Source: Streptomyces sp. HNM0575
Lineage (GTDB): Bacteria; Actinomycetota; Actinomycetes; Streptomycetales; Streptomycetaceae
DNA: 64,000 bases
Assembly: GCF_012726265.1 (NCBI RefSeq)
Contig: NZ_JAASAG010000005.1
Span: 124,001-188,000, forward strand
Reading direction: 5' to 3'
This document shows, piece after piece, positions 49,587 through 60,452 of this stretch (positions are counted from its first letter, which is position 1; each line of letters opens with the position of its first letter). The notes under the pieces were generated by a model that did not search any database, was not told where the DNA came from, and saw only the letters and a list, made by a program, of their open reading frames with translations. The translations under genes were made by a program, and so were the position numbers.

Positions 49587-50477
49587 TCAGGCGGCGACGC
49601 CCGCGAGGAAGCCGCGGCTGAGGAAGTCGCGCATCCGGTGAGCGATCTCCTCCAGGTGACTCTCCAGGGCGAAGTGCCCGGATTCGATCATGTGGATCTC
49701 GGCGTCGGGCAGATCGCGCCGGAAGGCGCGGGCGCCGTCCGGGCCGAAGATCTCGTCGTTGCGGCCCCACACGGCCAGCAGCGGAACCTGGGAGTCGCGG
49801 AAGTACTGCTGCACCGACGGGTACAGGTCCACGTTGGCGGGATAGTCGCGGAAGAGCTTGAGCTGGATCTCGTCGTTGCCGGGGCGGTCGAGCAGCGCCT
49901 GGTCGTGCACCCAGTTGTCCGGGCTGACGAGAGTGGGGTCGGGCACGCCGTTCACGTACTGCCAGCGCGTGACCTGGGCGGTCAGCACACCGCGCACCGG
50001 TCCTTCCGTTTCCGGTCCCGGCGCCTGTGCGTACGCGAACAGGCCGTCCCAGAAGGACCTGACGAAGCCTTCGGTGTAGGCGTTGCCGTTCTGCGTGACG
50101 ATCGCCGTGACGCGCTCCGGGTCCTCCAGCGCGAGCCGCCATCCGACGGGAGCGCCGTAGTCGTGCACGTACATCGCGAACGGGCCGACGCCCACGTGGT
50201 CGAGCAGTCCGGAGACGGTGTCGGTGAGGGCCTCGAAGGTGTACGGGAACTCGCCGGGCGCGGGCATCGCCGACTGTCCGAAGCCGATGTAGTCGGGCGC
50301 GATGACGCGGTAGCGGTCGGACAGGGCGGGGATCAGGTTGCGGAACATGTGCGAACTGGTCGGGAATCCGTGCAGCAGTACCAGTGCGGGCGACTTCGGG
50401 TCGCCGGCCTCGCGGTAGAAGACCTCCAGCCCGTCGACGGTGGCGGTGCGGTGGTGCACGTCGTGCGACATCTTCAT
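49587..50477 (-). CDS. Alpha/beta hydrolase, haloalkane dehalogenase/epoxide hydrolase type
   Basis: 296 residues from ATG 50477. Oxyanion HG in VLLHGFPTSSHMFRNLIPAL, VIAPDYIGFGQSAMP, nucleophile elbow MYVHDYGAPVGWRLAL with Asp instead of Ser (the HDxG signature of dehalogenases and epoxide hydrolases), cap domain (about 140-215), acid in VWGRNDEIFGPDGA and catalytic His in IESGHFALESHLEEIA. The substrate is unknown. The start was chosen from KMSHDVHHRTATVDGLEVFYRE; AAGGGG is about 9 bases upstream. It is followed on the same strand by the aldo/keto reductase. Confidence 0.92.
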   Translation of the reverse strand: MKMSHDVHHRTATVDGLEVFYREAGDPKSPALVLLHGFPTSSHMFRNLIPALSDRYRVIAPDYIGFGQSAMPAPGEFPYTFEALTDTVSGLLDHVGVGPFAMYVHDYGAPVGWRLALEDPERVTAIVTQNGNAYTEGFVRSFWDGLFAYAQAPGPETEGPVRGVLTAQVTRWQYVNGVPDPTLVSPDNWVHDQALLDRPGNDEIQLKLFRDYPANVDLYPSVQQYFRDSQVPLLAVWGRNDEIFGPDGARAFRRDLPDAEIHMIESGHFALESHLEEIAHRMRDFLSRGFLAGVAA

Positions 50478-50985
50478 CTTCTTGGCCCCTTCGTTCGATG
50501 CGAATGCCTCTGACGGCCTGACGGGGTCGGGTGCGAAGGTGCGATTGCGAAGGGCGGCTCTTTGGTCCGCGGCGGCGGCACCTCGGAGAGTATCCGTGCC
50601 CTCACTGGGGGTGCGCGCGCGGAGAAGCGTTCGGGTGCCTCGCCGGGTTCGCCGGAACCCGCGGATTCGCGGGCGGCCGGGGGTGCCGCGGCGGTGCCCG
50701 GCCGCCCCGGCCGCTCCCGGCCGGTACGGGAGGCGGCCGATCCTTCGGTGGGACGAACCGGCACCACTCGGCACCAACTCACTCGCCGTTTGTGACCTTT
50801 CGCGCGACGTCCGCGCCGACTATGGCGTTCGAAGCACGAGTGCGCTGGACTTGGGCCCGACCGCCCATGAACTTCGGCACAGGACCCGGTGTCGAGCCCG
50901 CGCGTGAACGTTCCGCCGTGACCCAGCGACCCTGCGACTCGCGGCGGCCAAGCCGTGAACCGCCGGGAGTTGATCGGGGGAACGG
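50478..50985. other. Long intergenic region between divergent genes
   Basis: 508 bases with no supported gene; several frames are open only because of GC bias. TTGTGA near 50787 is a possible -35 element for the sigma-like gene, but no clear partner box was seen. GGGGGA at 50975-50980 is the ribosome site of that gene. No strong hairpin was recognised. Confidence 0.45.
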
Positions 50986-52971
50986 ATGGATTGCAGACAC
51001 CTCTCGGACGCCGTGCTTCTCCGTCTCATACGGGAAGGAGGAGAGGCTTCCTTCCACGCGCTGAGCGAGCTGGAGCAGCGGCACTTCCACGCCGTGCGGA
51101 CCTTCGCGGGCACTTGCGGCGAACACCCGCACGCCGCGGGGGAACTGGCCTACCAGGCGTGGCAGGAGGCGTTGCGCGAGCAGGTGGACGGCAGCGCCGA
51201 CGGCGCCGTGCGCCCCTGTCTCCTCTCCTCGGTGCTGCGTACCGCGTCCGGTTGGACGCGAGGCCCTCAACGCACGGCGCTGAACCGGGACTTGACCGCC
51301 TGGATCGAGACGAACGGCCCCGTTATGCTGGGGAACACCGCGACGGCGGGATTCCGCCGCCCCTCGCTGGTGGCCCTCGCCTTCGCGGGACTTCCGCACC
51401 ACAGCCAGACCGTCCTGTGGCACCGGGCGGTCGAGCGCGACGACAGCGCACCGACGGGCAGGCTGGCCGGCGCGCACCCCGGCGAGGTGCCCATGCTGCA
51501 CGGCCGCGCGCAGGAGGAGCTGTTCAACTCCTACGCACGGATCCTCCGGGACGGGATGCAGCACGACTGCCGTCGCTTCCACGTGCTGGTGCTGGCCTAT
51601 TCCGACGCGGGAGCGCTCGACATCGCCGCGCAGCTGGCGCCGCATCTGGACCGGTGCCCCCGCTGCTCGCAGGCGGTCGCCGACCTCGCGCGCGTACGCC
51701 ACGACTGCGGCAACCTGCTGGCACAGGCCCTGCTGCCGTGGGGCGGGCTGGAGTACGCAGCGTCGCGTGACACGGACGAGGACGTCACGCGGCACGGCTT
51801 CATGCCGGCGGAGGGCGCGCCCGGCCCGGCACCGGCCGTCGGTCCGCCCGCCGCTCCTCCGCTTCCGGCGAACTTCGCCCCGGCGTCGGGACCGCTCGCG
51901 GCTCCGTACGCCGAGCCCTTCGCCGCTCCCTTCCCGGGACCGCACGCGACCGCGGGTCACGCGACGGCGGGTCACGCGGCCGCCGGTGCCGCCGGCCGGG
52001 GCCGGCACGCCGGTGCGGCCGCCGGTGCCGCCGGTGCGAAGGGCAGACGCCGCGCCGACCTGGTCGTAAGGGGAGCGGCGGTCGCCGGCGTCTGTGCCGT
52101 GGCCGCCGCTTTCGCCTTCTCAGGGGACTTCGGCAAGGACGGGGAGCCGCAGAGCAAGGAGCAGGCGTCGCCGCCTCCCGCCGACGCCCCGACGTCTTCG
52201 AAGTCGCCGACCGCCAAGCCGTCCCGTACGAAGAAGCCGACCCCGACGGCCTCCGCCGGCGCCACCCGGAGCAGGCCGCCGAGGCCCGCCCCTTCGAGGC
52301 CTGCCACGCCTCCGCCCTCGCGGCCGTCCGTCACCGGCGCCGCCGTCGAGTGGCTCTTCGGCAAGGTCGACGGCGACGGCGTGACCTCGGACAGCTCGGG
52401 CAACAACCAGGACGGCACGCTCTTCGGCGCTTCCCGCCCGACGCCCAGCGGGGGAGGGCTGGAGTTCGACGGCGAGCAGTTCGTGGCGTCGGACGGCGCC
52501 CTGGTCGACACGAGCGGCAGCTTCTCCGTATCGGCACGGGTCAGGCTGGACCGTACGGACGTCTCGCAGACGGTGCTCAGCCAGGACGGGGACGACTCCA
52601 GCGGGTTCATGCTCCGGTACGACGCGGAGGAGACCCGGTGGGAGATGCGGATGCCGGAGGAGGACTCGGACGTCGCGGACTCGGACTCGGAGGAGTCCGT
52701 CTTCGCGGTCCGGCCCAAACCCGGCCAGTGGACACAGCTCACGGGCGTCTACGACGACGCCGACGACCAGATCCGCCTGTACGTCGGCGGCCACCTCGGT
52801 GAACCGGCAGGCCGCGAGGACGACTTCGAGACGGAGGGGAACTTCGTCGTCGGCCGCGGGCTGTCGCTCAACAGGTTCTTCGAGGGCCTGGACGGCACCG
52901 TCGACGACGTACGGGCCTTCGGGAGGGCGCTCTCCTCGTCGGAGGCGGCGGCCCTGGCCCGGAGGTCGTGA
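50986..52971 (+). CDS. Membrane-tethered ECF-sigma-like protein with zinc anti-sigma motif and external LamG domain
   Basis: 661 residues from ATG 50986. Order: an ECF sigma region-2-like helical part (about 6-90: LSDAVLLRLIREGGEASFHAL, ELAYQAWQEAL, RPCLLSSVLRTASGW); a region-4-like part (about 127-185: LVALAFAGLPHHSQTVLWHRAVE, HGRAQEELFNSYARIL); a zinc anti-sigma motif HLDRCPRCSQAVADL (HxxxCxxC, His220, Cys224, Cys227); a Pro/Ala-rich linker; one membrane helix (about 358-379, VVRGAAVAGVCAVAAAFAF); a Pro/Thr/Ser-rich wall-spanning linker; and a LamG jelly-roll (about 452-660: VEWLFGKVDGDGVTSDSSGNN, FSVSARVRL, GTVDDVRAFGRAL). Sigma and anti-sigma in one chain with an outside sugar-binding-type domain suggests a one-protein envelope sensor. 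Region 4 appears degenerate, so DNA binding is unproven. Confidence 0.85.
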   Translation: MDCRHLSDAVLLRLIREGGEASFHALSELEQRHFHAVRTFAGTCGEHPHAAGELAYQAWQEALREQVDGSADGAVRPCLLSSVLRTASGWTRGPQRTALNRDLTAWIETNGPVMLGNTATAGFRRPSLVALAFAGLPHHSQTVLWHRAVERDDSAPTGRLAGAHPGEVPMLHGRAQEELFNSYARILRDGMQHDCRRFHVLVLAYSDAGALDIAAQLAPHLDRCPRCSQAVADLARVRHDCGNLLAQALLPWGGLEYAASRDTDEDVTRHGFMPAEGAPGPAPAVGPPAAPPLPANFAPASGPLAAPYAEPFAAPFPGPHATAGHATAGHAAAGAAGRGRHAGAAAGAAGAKGRRRADLVVRGAAVAGVCAVAAAFAFSGDFGKDGEPQSKEQASPPPADAPTSSKSPTAKPSRTKKPTPTASAGATRSRPPRPAPSRPATPPPSRPSVTGAAVEWLFGKVDGDGVTSDSSGNNQDGTLFGASRPTPSGGGLEFDGEQFVASDGALVDTSGSFSVSARVRLDRTDVSQTVLSQDGDDSSGFMLRYDAEETRWEMRMPEEDSDVADSDSEESVFAVRPKPGQWTQLTGVYDDADDQIRLYVGGHLGEPAGREDDFETEGNFVVGRGLSLNRFFEGLDGTVDDVRAFGRALSSSEAAALARRS

Positions 52972-53014
52972 GCACGGGGTCGTGAGCCCGGGGGTCATGA
53001 GCACGGGGTCGTGA
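52965..53014 (+). repeat. 14-16-bp imperfect tandem repeat at gene end
   Basis: GGTCGTGAGCACGG, GGTCGTGAGCCCGG, GGTCATGAGCACGG and GGTCGTGACC follow one another across the stop codon of the sigma-like gene. A simple repeat, no function seen. Confidence 0.75.
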
Positions 53015-53137
53015 CCGAGCAGGGTCGTGGCCACGGGCCGCCCCGGCCGTCTCCGCTCCGGCGGGACGGTGCAAGGGCCGCCCCCGGCGCTTCCACATGG
53101 CACGAGTGAGGCCGGGGCCCGCGGAAACCCGCCACCC

Positions 53138-53602
53138 ATGAAGAACGGTCATGGACTCGGACTCCCACGGCTGCTCGCCGAGGGCGACGACCTGGTCGTA
53201 CGGCTGCCGTGGTGGCAGAAGGCGGCGGCCCGGCACGGCGACGTACGCGTGCCGCTGGCCGCAGTACGGCGCGTGGTGATCGAGCACGACTGGTGGCGGG
53301 CCCTGCGCGGGGTGGCACGACGGGGTGTGTGGATACCGGGAGGGCTGTACGTCGGCATCCGCCGCCTTCCCCGGCAGACGGACTTCGTCGCCTTCCGGCC
53401 GGGCGGGCCCGTGGTGTGCCTGGAGGCGGGCCCCGATTCGCCGTACCGCCTGCTCTCCGTGTCCGTCGCCGAGCCGGAGAGCGTCGCGCGATGGCTGCGT
53501 GCCCGTGCGCCGGACCTCGATCCCCGGGGCACCGGCAGGTACGAGCACGGTCAGCCGACGGGCTGGCCGCCCGAGCACCTCGCGCTCTGGCCGGCGCCGT
53601 AG
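53138..53602 (+). CDS. Conserved hypothetical protein, PH-like
   Basis: 154 residues from ATG 53138. It reads LAEGDDLVVRLPWWQKAAARHGDVRVPLAAVRRVVIEHDWWRALRG, GVWIPGGLYVGIRRL, TDFVAFRPGGPVVCLEAG and YRLLSVSVAEPESVARWLRA. The alternating beta-strand pattern with the WWRALRG turn resembles the bacterial PH (bPH) fold common in actinobacteria. No signal peptide or membrane helix. The C-terminus is polar. The ribosome site is weak. Function unknown. It converges with the next gene across a strong terminator. Confidence 0.8.
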   Translation: MKNGHGLGLPRLLAEGDDLVVRLPWWQKAAARHGDVRVPLAAVRRVVIEHDWWRALRGVARRGVWIPGGLYVGIRRLPRQTDFVAFRPGGPVVCLEAGPDSPYRLLSVSVAEPESVARWLRARAPDLDPRGTGRYEHGQPTGWPPEHLALWPAP

Positions 53603-53674
53603 GGCGGGTCCGGAGTCGCGATCAGCGCGGTCTGCCGGGGGCCGGACGACGGCCGGTGTCTGCGCGGAGCCGGA

Positions 53675-53706
53675 CCCAGGGGCCCACGGACCCGTGGGCC
53701 CCTGGG
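53675..53706. terminator. Perfect 15-bp hairpin, bidirectional terminator
   Basis: CCCAGGGGCCCACGG / CCGTGGGCCCCTGGG with only 2 bases between arms, between convergent gene ends at 53602 and 53776. Confidence 0.85.
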
Positions 53707-53775
53707 CCCCGGTCGGGCCGCAGCGGCGGCGCCCGTCGGCCCCGTTGGCAGACCGGACGCCGCCGCCGCTCACCT

Positions 53776-54540
53776 TCAGGCCGCTGAGGCCACCGCCCGG
53801 CCCAGGTGCCGGGCGAAGAACCGGGTCGCGCTGTCGGCCTCGAACAGCGGCATTGCGAAGTGCTTGCCGGCGTTGGCGTGCAGCGTCTTCTCCGTCGAGG
53901 CGAAGGCGTCGAACAACGCGAGACAGCTCTCGCGCGGGATGCGCTCGCTGTCCCACTGCATGGCGAACTCGATCGGTACGGTGATCTGCTTCGCCGCCTC
54001 GGCCAGGGCATCCGGCCACATCATGCCGAAGACCGCGGCCGTGATCCTGGGCTCGGCCGCCACCAGCGGCACCCCGATCGCGGTGCCCAGGCCGATGCCG
54101 ACATAGCCCACCGGCCCGTCGGCACCGATCTCCGGGAGTTCCTGAAGGGCGTCGAGGACCGCCCGGTATTCGGGCAGGGCGAGCCCCGCGAGGCGAGCGT
54201 TGAAGGGGACGACGACCGGGCCTTCCGGGGCGCCCGCCGCCTGGACCTTGCGCAGCTCGGCGATCTCCTGCTCGTCGTGTGCGCTGCGCGGCCGGTCGCC
54301 ATGACCGGGCGCGTCGATTACGGCGGCGTGGAAGCCGCAGCCGGTCACGAGGAGACGGGCACGGCCCGTCATCGCCGCGTGCTTCTTGTGGGTGCCGCCG
54401 CCGTGGCCCATCAGGACCAGGGGCGCCGGATCGCTGCCGGCGGCAGGCGACCAGAGGACTCCGGGGACGTCGCCCAGGCTGAAGTCGCGCTCGCGCACGC
54501 CGTCCGACGACGACTCGGCGGTGAACTGGAAAGAGTGCAT
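53776..54540 (-). CDS. Alpha/beta hydrolase (dienelactone-hydrolase-like) lacking the nucleophile serine
   Basis: 254 residues from ATG 54540. It reads GVLWSPAAGSDPAPLVLMGHGGGTHK (oxyanion loop), AAVIDAPGHGDRPRS, then YVGIGLGTAIGVPLVAAEPRITAAVFGMM at the nucleophile elbow, VPIEFAMQWDSERIPRE (acid) and NAGKHFAMPLFEADS (His region). The elbow of relatives reads G-L-S-x-G-T; here it is GIGLGT, so serine is replaced by glycine (GGC in place of AGC). Either activity is lost or another residue serves. The other triad positions look intact. An ordinary hydrolase by length and fold. Confidence 0.87.
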   Translation of the reverse strand: MHSFQFTAESSSDGVRERDFSLGDVPGVLWSPAAGSDPAPLVLMGHGGGTHKKHAAMTGRARLLVTGCGFHAAVIDAPGHGDRPRSAHDEQEIAELRKVQAAGAPEGPVVVPFNARLAGLALPEYRAVLDALQELPEIGADGPVGYVGIGLGTAIGVPLVAAEPRITAAVFGMMWPDALAEAAKQITVPIEFAMQWDSERIPRESCLALFDAFASTEKTLHANAGKHFAMPLFEADSATRFFARHLGRAVASAA

Positions 54541-54893
54541 AGGTGTGGCCTTTCGGGAGTGCCTGTGGTGGAGGCGCTCCCGGCGACACCTACTTCGAAT
54601 CGCCGGCCGTGACGGAAGGGGGGAGCACCCACGTCGATGCTGCGTTCATGGGTCTCACCTCCCGGGGCCGTGTCACGGTCGCCTGAAAGCTACGGGCCCG
54701 GGCAGCGTGCCGTCCAATGCTTTTCCCGGCCGCGGGATCACAGCGTCCCTGGCGCGTGATCACGGCTCCGGCGGGAGGCCTCCGGTGGGAGATCTTTCCG
54801 GCGGGAGGCCTGGGCCCCGAGCCCTGGCGGCACCGGGCCCGTGGCCCGGCCCCGGGAAGTCCCTTGCGTCACCGGGCCGTTGGCCCGGAGTGC
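54541..54893. other. Intergenic region with direct and inverted repeats
   Basis: 353 bases, no supported gene. It contains GATCAC/GTGATC (54736-54761), a 14-bp direct repeat CCGGCGGGAGGCCT (54768-54781 and 54798-54811) and two related runs of CACCGGGCC...GGCCCGG (54830-54890) that can form hairpins after the dnaK stop (minus strand), likely its termination region. Confidence 0.5.
54768..54811. repeat. Direct repeat CCGGCGGGAGGCCT, two copies
   Basis: Identical 14-mers 30 bases apart in the spacer downstream of dnaK. Confidence 0.8.
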
Positions 54894-56861
<1,968 letters not shown>

Positions 56862-57301
56862 GGCTGACCTCCTCTCCCGGTTCTCCCGGTCCGGGAAGCA
56901 TGCGGCTTCATATGCCCCGCGTGTTCGATTATCAGGCAGAACGGGAGTGGCGGCCAGCGAAGATCGGAGGCGGTGCGTGGGGCTGCTGCGGCGGTCCCGT
57001 GCGCTGCGCGAACCCGTCGTCCGCGGCCGCCCGTACGGCCCGTACGCTCGCCTCGGGCGCACCGGCCGCTCGCCGCCCCCGCGGACCCGCCCGCCGGTTC
57101 CGTCCCTCCGCCCGCGCCCGAGCCGTCCGCGCCCGATCCCGCATCCGATCCGTCCGCATCCGATCCGTCCGCGTCCAAGGCGCCCGCATCCCGATCCGCC
57201 CGCATCCGGTGCACGTCCATGCGTCCACGTGCGTCCGGCAGTCCGCCCGCGTACGTACGTGAACGGCCCGGTGCCGGCGACCGACCCGAAAGGCAGTGAG
57301 C
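56862..57301. other. Intergenic region between divergent dnaK and FAD oxidoreductase genes
   Basis: 440 bases. The dnaK-proximal part (56895-56950) is AT-richer and may hold its promoter. The remainder is very CG-rich, with two 15-bp units CATCCGATCCGTCCG (57142-57171) and further CCGTCCGCATCC-like repetition to 57240. No gene, HAIR or CIRCE element was recognised. Confidence 0.5.
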
Positions 57302-59020
57302 GTGACCGAAGCCGAATGCGACGTCCTCATCGTCGGCGGCGGGCTGGGCGGCGTGGCCGCGGCCCTCGCCGTGTGCCGGGCCGGCCGCACCGCCGTGCTC
57401 AGCGAGCCGACCGCCTGGCTGGGCGGGCAGTCGACCAGCCAGGCCGTGCCGCCGGACGAGCACCCGTGGATCGAGCAGTTCGGCTGCACCGCCTCGTACC
57501 GGCAGTGGCGGGACGGCATCCGCGACTACTACCGGCGCCACTACCCGCTGACGCCCGCGGCCCGCGCCGACCGCCGGCTCAACCCGGGGGCCGGACGCGT
57601 CAGCGGGCTCTGCCACGAACCGAGGGTCGCCCTCGCGGTCATCGAGGCGATGCTCGCCCCGTACCGGGCGTCCGGAAGGCTGACCGTGCTGCTCGGGTAC
57701 GCGCCCGCGGCGGCGGACACGGACGGCGACACCGTACGGGCGGTGGAGCTGCGGGAGACCGGCGCCGGCTCCCCGGGTGCCGTCGCCCCGGGCACCGTCG
57801 CCCCCGGCACCGGCACCTCCGGCGGGGGCACGTCCGGCACCGGCACCGGCACCGGCACCGGCACCGCCCCCGGCACCCCCGTCACCGTCACCGCCCGCTA
57901 CGTCCTCGACGCCACCGAGGGCGGGGACCTGCTGCCGCTGACGGGCACCGAGTACGTCACCGGTGCCGAGAGCCGTGAGCGGCACGGCGAGCCCTCGGCG
58001 CCCGCGACCGCCGACCCGGCCGACATGCAGGGCGTCACCGTCTGCTTCGCCCTCGACCACCGCGCGGGCGAGCACCACGTGATCGACCGTCCCCGGGACT
58101 ACGGCTTCTGGCGCGGCTACCGCCCGGACTTCTGGCCGGGCCCGCTGCTTGGTTGGACGGCCCCGGAGCCGTCCACCCTCCGCCCCATGGAGCGCACCTT
58201 CGACCCCAACCCGGCGGAACCGGACGGCCCGCTGTCCGCGGACCGCGGCGACGAGCCCGGCGACAAGCCGCTGTGGCTCTTCCGCCGCATCCTCAGCCGG
58301 AACAACCACCAGCCCGGCGCCTTCGACTCCGACGTCACGCTCGTCAACTGGCCGATGAACGACTACTGGCTGGGCAACGTCATCGAGGTGGGCGAGGCGG
58401 AGGCCGCCCGCCACACCGAGCAGGCCCGGCAGCTCTCGCTGAGCCTCCTGTACTGGATGCAGACGGAGGCACCGCGCCCCGACGGCGGCACCGGCTTTCC
58501 CGGACTGCGGCTGCGCCCCGACGTCACCGGCACCCGCGACGGCCTCGCCATGGCGCCCTACATACGCGAATCCCGCCGCATCGAGGCGATCACCACCGTC
58601 ACCGAGAACGACGTGTCGCTCGCGGTGCGCGGCGAGCGGGGCGCCACCCGCTACGAGGACTCCGTCGGCATCGGCAGCTACCGCATCGACCTGCACCCCT
58701 CAACGGGCGGCCGCAACTACGTGGATGTGGGCTGCCTCCCGTTCCAGCTGCCGCTGGGCGCCCTGCTGCCCGTACGGATGCGCAACCTGCTGCCCGCCGC
58801 GAAGAACATCGGCACCACTCACATCACGACCGGGTGCTACCGGCTGCATCCCGTGGAGTGGAACGCCGGAGAGGCCGCGGGGGCCCTGGCCGCGCACTGT
58901 CTCTCGCACGGTCTGCTGCCGCACCAGGTGCACGGGACCCCGGCGCGGCTGGCCGGCTTCCAGGCCGAACTGCTGCGCCAGGGCCTCGAGTTGGCCTGGC
59001 CGGACGTGCGCGGATACTGA
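57302..59020 (+). CDS. FAD-dependent oxidoreductase (FAD_oxidored family)
   Basis: 572 residues from GTG 57302, 8 bases after GAAAGG; GTG 57296 is possible. Rossmann loop ECDVLIVGGGLGGVAAALAVCRAG, LGGQSTSQAVPPDEHPWIEQFGCT, RVSGLCHEPRVALAVIEAML and LDATEGGDLLPLTG, then a central domain (YDFWRGYRPDFW-like GFWRGYRPDFWPGPLLGW) and the late FAD contact LPFQLPLGALLPVRMRNLLPAAKNIGTTHITTGCYRLHPVEWNAGEAAGALAAHCL. These are the PF12831-type flavoproteins, usually of unknown substrate. A GT-rich insertion (GTGTSGGGTSGTGTGTGTG) sits near residue 180 and is probably a slippage-prone loop. Confidence 0.9.
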   Translation: MTEAECDVLIVGGGLGGVAAALAVCRAGRTAVLSEPTAWLGGQSTSQAVPPDEHPWIEQFGCTASYRQWRDGIRDYYRRHYPLTPAARADRRLNPGAGRVSGLCHEPRVALAVIEAMLAPYRASGRLTVLLGYAPAAADTDGDTVRAVELRETGAGSPGAVAPGTVAPGTGTSGGGTSGTGTGTGTGTAPGTPVTVTARYVLDATEGGDLLPLTGTEYVTGAESRERHGEPSAPATADPADMQGVTVCFALDHRAGEHHVIDRPRDYGFWRGYRPDFWPGPLLGWTAPEPSTLRPMERTFDPNPAEPDGPLSADRGDEPGDKPLWLFRRILSRNNHQPGAFDSDVTLVNWPMNDYWLGNVIEVGEAEAARHTEQARQLSLSLLYWMQTEAPRPDGGTGFPGLRLRPDVTGTRDGLAMAPYIRESRRIEAITTVTENDVSLAVRGERGATRYEDSVGIGSYRIDLHPSTGGRNYVDVGCLPFQLPLGALLPVRMRNLLPAAKNIGTTHITTGCYRLHPVEWNAGEAAGALAAHCLSHGLLPHQVHGTPARLAGFQAELLRQGLELAWPDVRGY

Positions 59021-59058
59021 CGCCCCGCAGCCCGGGCGCCTGAACCGGCCCGCCCCGC

Positions 59059-59106
59059 GCAGCACACGGTCCCCGCAGCACACGGTCCCCGCAGCACACG
59101 GTCCCC
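59059..59106 (+). repeat. Three exact 16-bp tandem copies
   Basis: GCAGCACACGGTCCCC three times in a row (first begins GC AGCACA at 59059), non-coding, between the oxidoreductase and ATP-grasp genes. Confidence 0.85.
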
Positions 59107-59150
59107 GCACGGCCTGAGTAAAGCCGCGAGGGCGGGGTTACCCGGAGGCC

Positions 59151-60452
59151 ATGTCCCCAACGCAGGAATCAAGGCAGGAGAACGTCTTCGTACTCGGACT
59201 GGACGAGCGCAACCGGGAGCTGCTGCACGACCTCCCTCATCTGTCCGCGTACCGCTTCCACGGGCTGCTCGGCCTCGACGAGCTCCAGAGCGTCGACACG
59301 CTGACGCTCGGCGAGCTGTTGCGCAGGGCCGAGCGCCAACTGGACGCGTTCGACGGGCCGGTGGACGCGATCGTGGGCTACTGGGACTTCCCGGTGAGCT
59401 CCATGGTGCCGATTCTGTGCAACCGGTACGGACTGCCGTCCGCGTCGCTGGAGTCGGTCGTCAAGTGCGAGCACAAGTACTGGAGCCGGCTCGAACAGGA
59501 GAAGGTCTGCGGCGCGCACCCCGGGTTCGCCCTCGTGGATCTCCAGAACCCCCAGCAGCCGCCCGGGGTGAGCTTCCCGATGTGGCTCAAGCCGGTGAAG
59601 TCCCGCTCTTCCGAGCTGGCCTTCCGGGTCGAGGACTCCGAGCAGCTGGCCGACGCGGCCGCACGTATCCGCGACGGACTGACCGGACTCGGTGAGGCCT
59701 TCGACGAGGCGCTGGCCTTCCTCGACCTCCCGCCCGAGATCGCGGAGGCCGGCGGCCAGGCCTGCCTGGCCGAGGAGGAGGCCTCGGGCCGCGAGCTCAC
59801 GGTGGAGGGCTACTGCCTCGACGGCACGGTCCACATCTACGGCGTGATCGACTCGGTGCTGTATCCGGGCACGTCGAGCTTCCTCCGGTACCAGTACCCG
59901 TCGTCGGTGCCGTCCGAGGTCGCCGAGCGGCTGGCCGGCATCTCGCGGCGCGTGGTGCTTCAGATCGGCCTGGACAACTCGACGTTCAACATCGAGTTCT
60001 TCTGGGACCCCGACCGGGACCGGCTCGACATCGTCGAGGTCAACCCCCGGCTCTCCCAGTCGCACGCGCCGCTCTTCGAGTACGTCGACGGGGTGCCCAA
60101 CCACCAGTGCATGATCAGCCTCGCGCTCGGCCGCGACCCCGGGCTGCCGTACCGCGAGGGCCCGTACCAGGTCGCCGGCAAGTGGTTCCTGCGGCGCTTC
60201 TCCGACGCGTACGTACGCCACGTCCCGGACCCGGACGACATCGCCCGGGTCGAGAAGGAAGTGCCCGGCACCATCACCGACGTCGTCGCCGAGGAGGGCA
60301 GGCGGCTGTCGGAACTGCCCATGCAGGACAGCTACAGCTACGAGCTGGCGGCCATGTACATCGGGGCCGAGGACGAGAAGCGGCTCGAAGAGAAGTACCA
60401 GCAGTGCGTGGAACTGCTGCCGTTCGGACTCGACGATGAGGAGAGGGAGTGA
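59151..60452 (+). CDS. ATP-grasp ligase-family protein
   Basis: 433 residues from ATG 59151 with GGAGG upstream. N-terminal Rossmann-like domain (NVFVLGLDERNRELLHDLPHLS, DAIVGYWDFPVSSMVPILCNRYGLPSASLESVVKCEHKYWSRLEQ), then ATP-grasp: FPMWLKPVKSRSSELAFRV (nucleotide Lys), ELTVEGYCLDGTVHIYGVIDS, FNIEFFWDPDRDRLDIVEVNPRLSQSHAPLFEYV (metal Glu and Asn). It forms an acyl-phosphate and joins it to an amine or other nucleophile. The substrate is unknown. The stop overlaps the next gene by 4 bases (GTGA), so the two are coupled. Confidence 0.9.
   Translation: MSPTQESRQENVFVLGLDERNRELLHDLPHLSAYRFHGLLGLDELQSVDTLTLGELLRRAERQLDAFDGPVDAIVGYWDFPVSSMVPILCNRYGLPSASLESVVKCEHKYWSRLEQEKVCGAHPGFALVDLQNPQQPPGVSFPMWLKPVKSRSSELAFRVEDSEQLADAAARIRDGLTGLGEAFDEALAFLDLPPEIAEAGGQACLAEEEASGRELTVEGYCLDGTVHIYGVIDSVLYPGTSSFLRYQYPSSVPSEVAERLAGISRRVVLQIGLDNSTFNIEFFWDPDRDRLDIVEVNPRLSQSHAPLFEYVDGVPNHQCMISLALGRDPGLPYREGPYQVAGKWFLRRFSDAYVRHVPDPDDIARVEKEVPGTITDVVAEEGRRLSELPMQDSYSYELAAMYIGAEDEKRLEEKYQQCVELLPFGLDDEERE

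Noticed and set aside
56862..57301. HspR (HAIR) or HrcA (CIRCE) box before dnaK
   Set aside because: No CTTGAGT-N7-ACTCAAG or TTAGCACTC-type repeat seen in the spacer.
59059..59106. CRISPR-like short repeats (also 62507-62557)
   Set aside because: Tandem or unevenly spaced 12-16-mers with no regular spacers and no cas genes.
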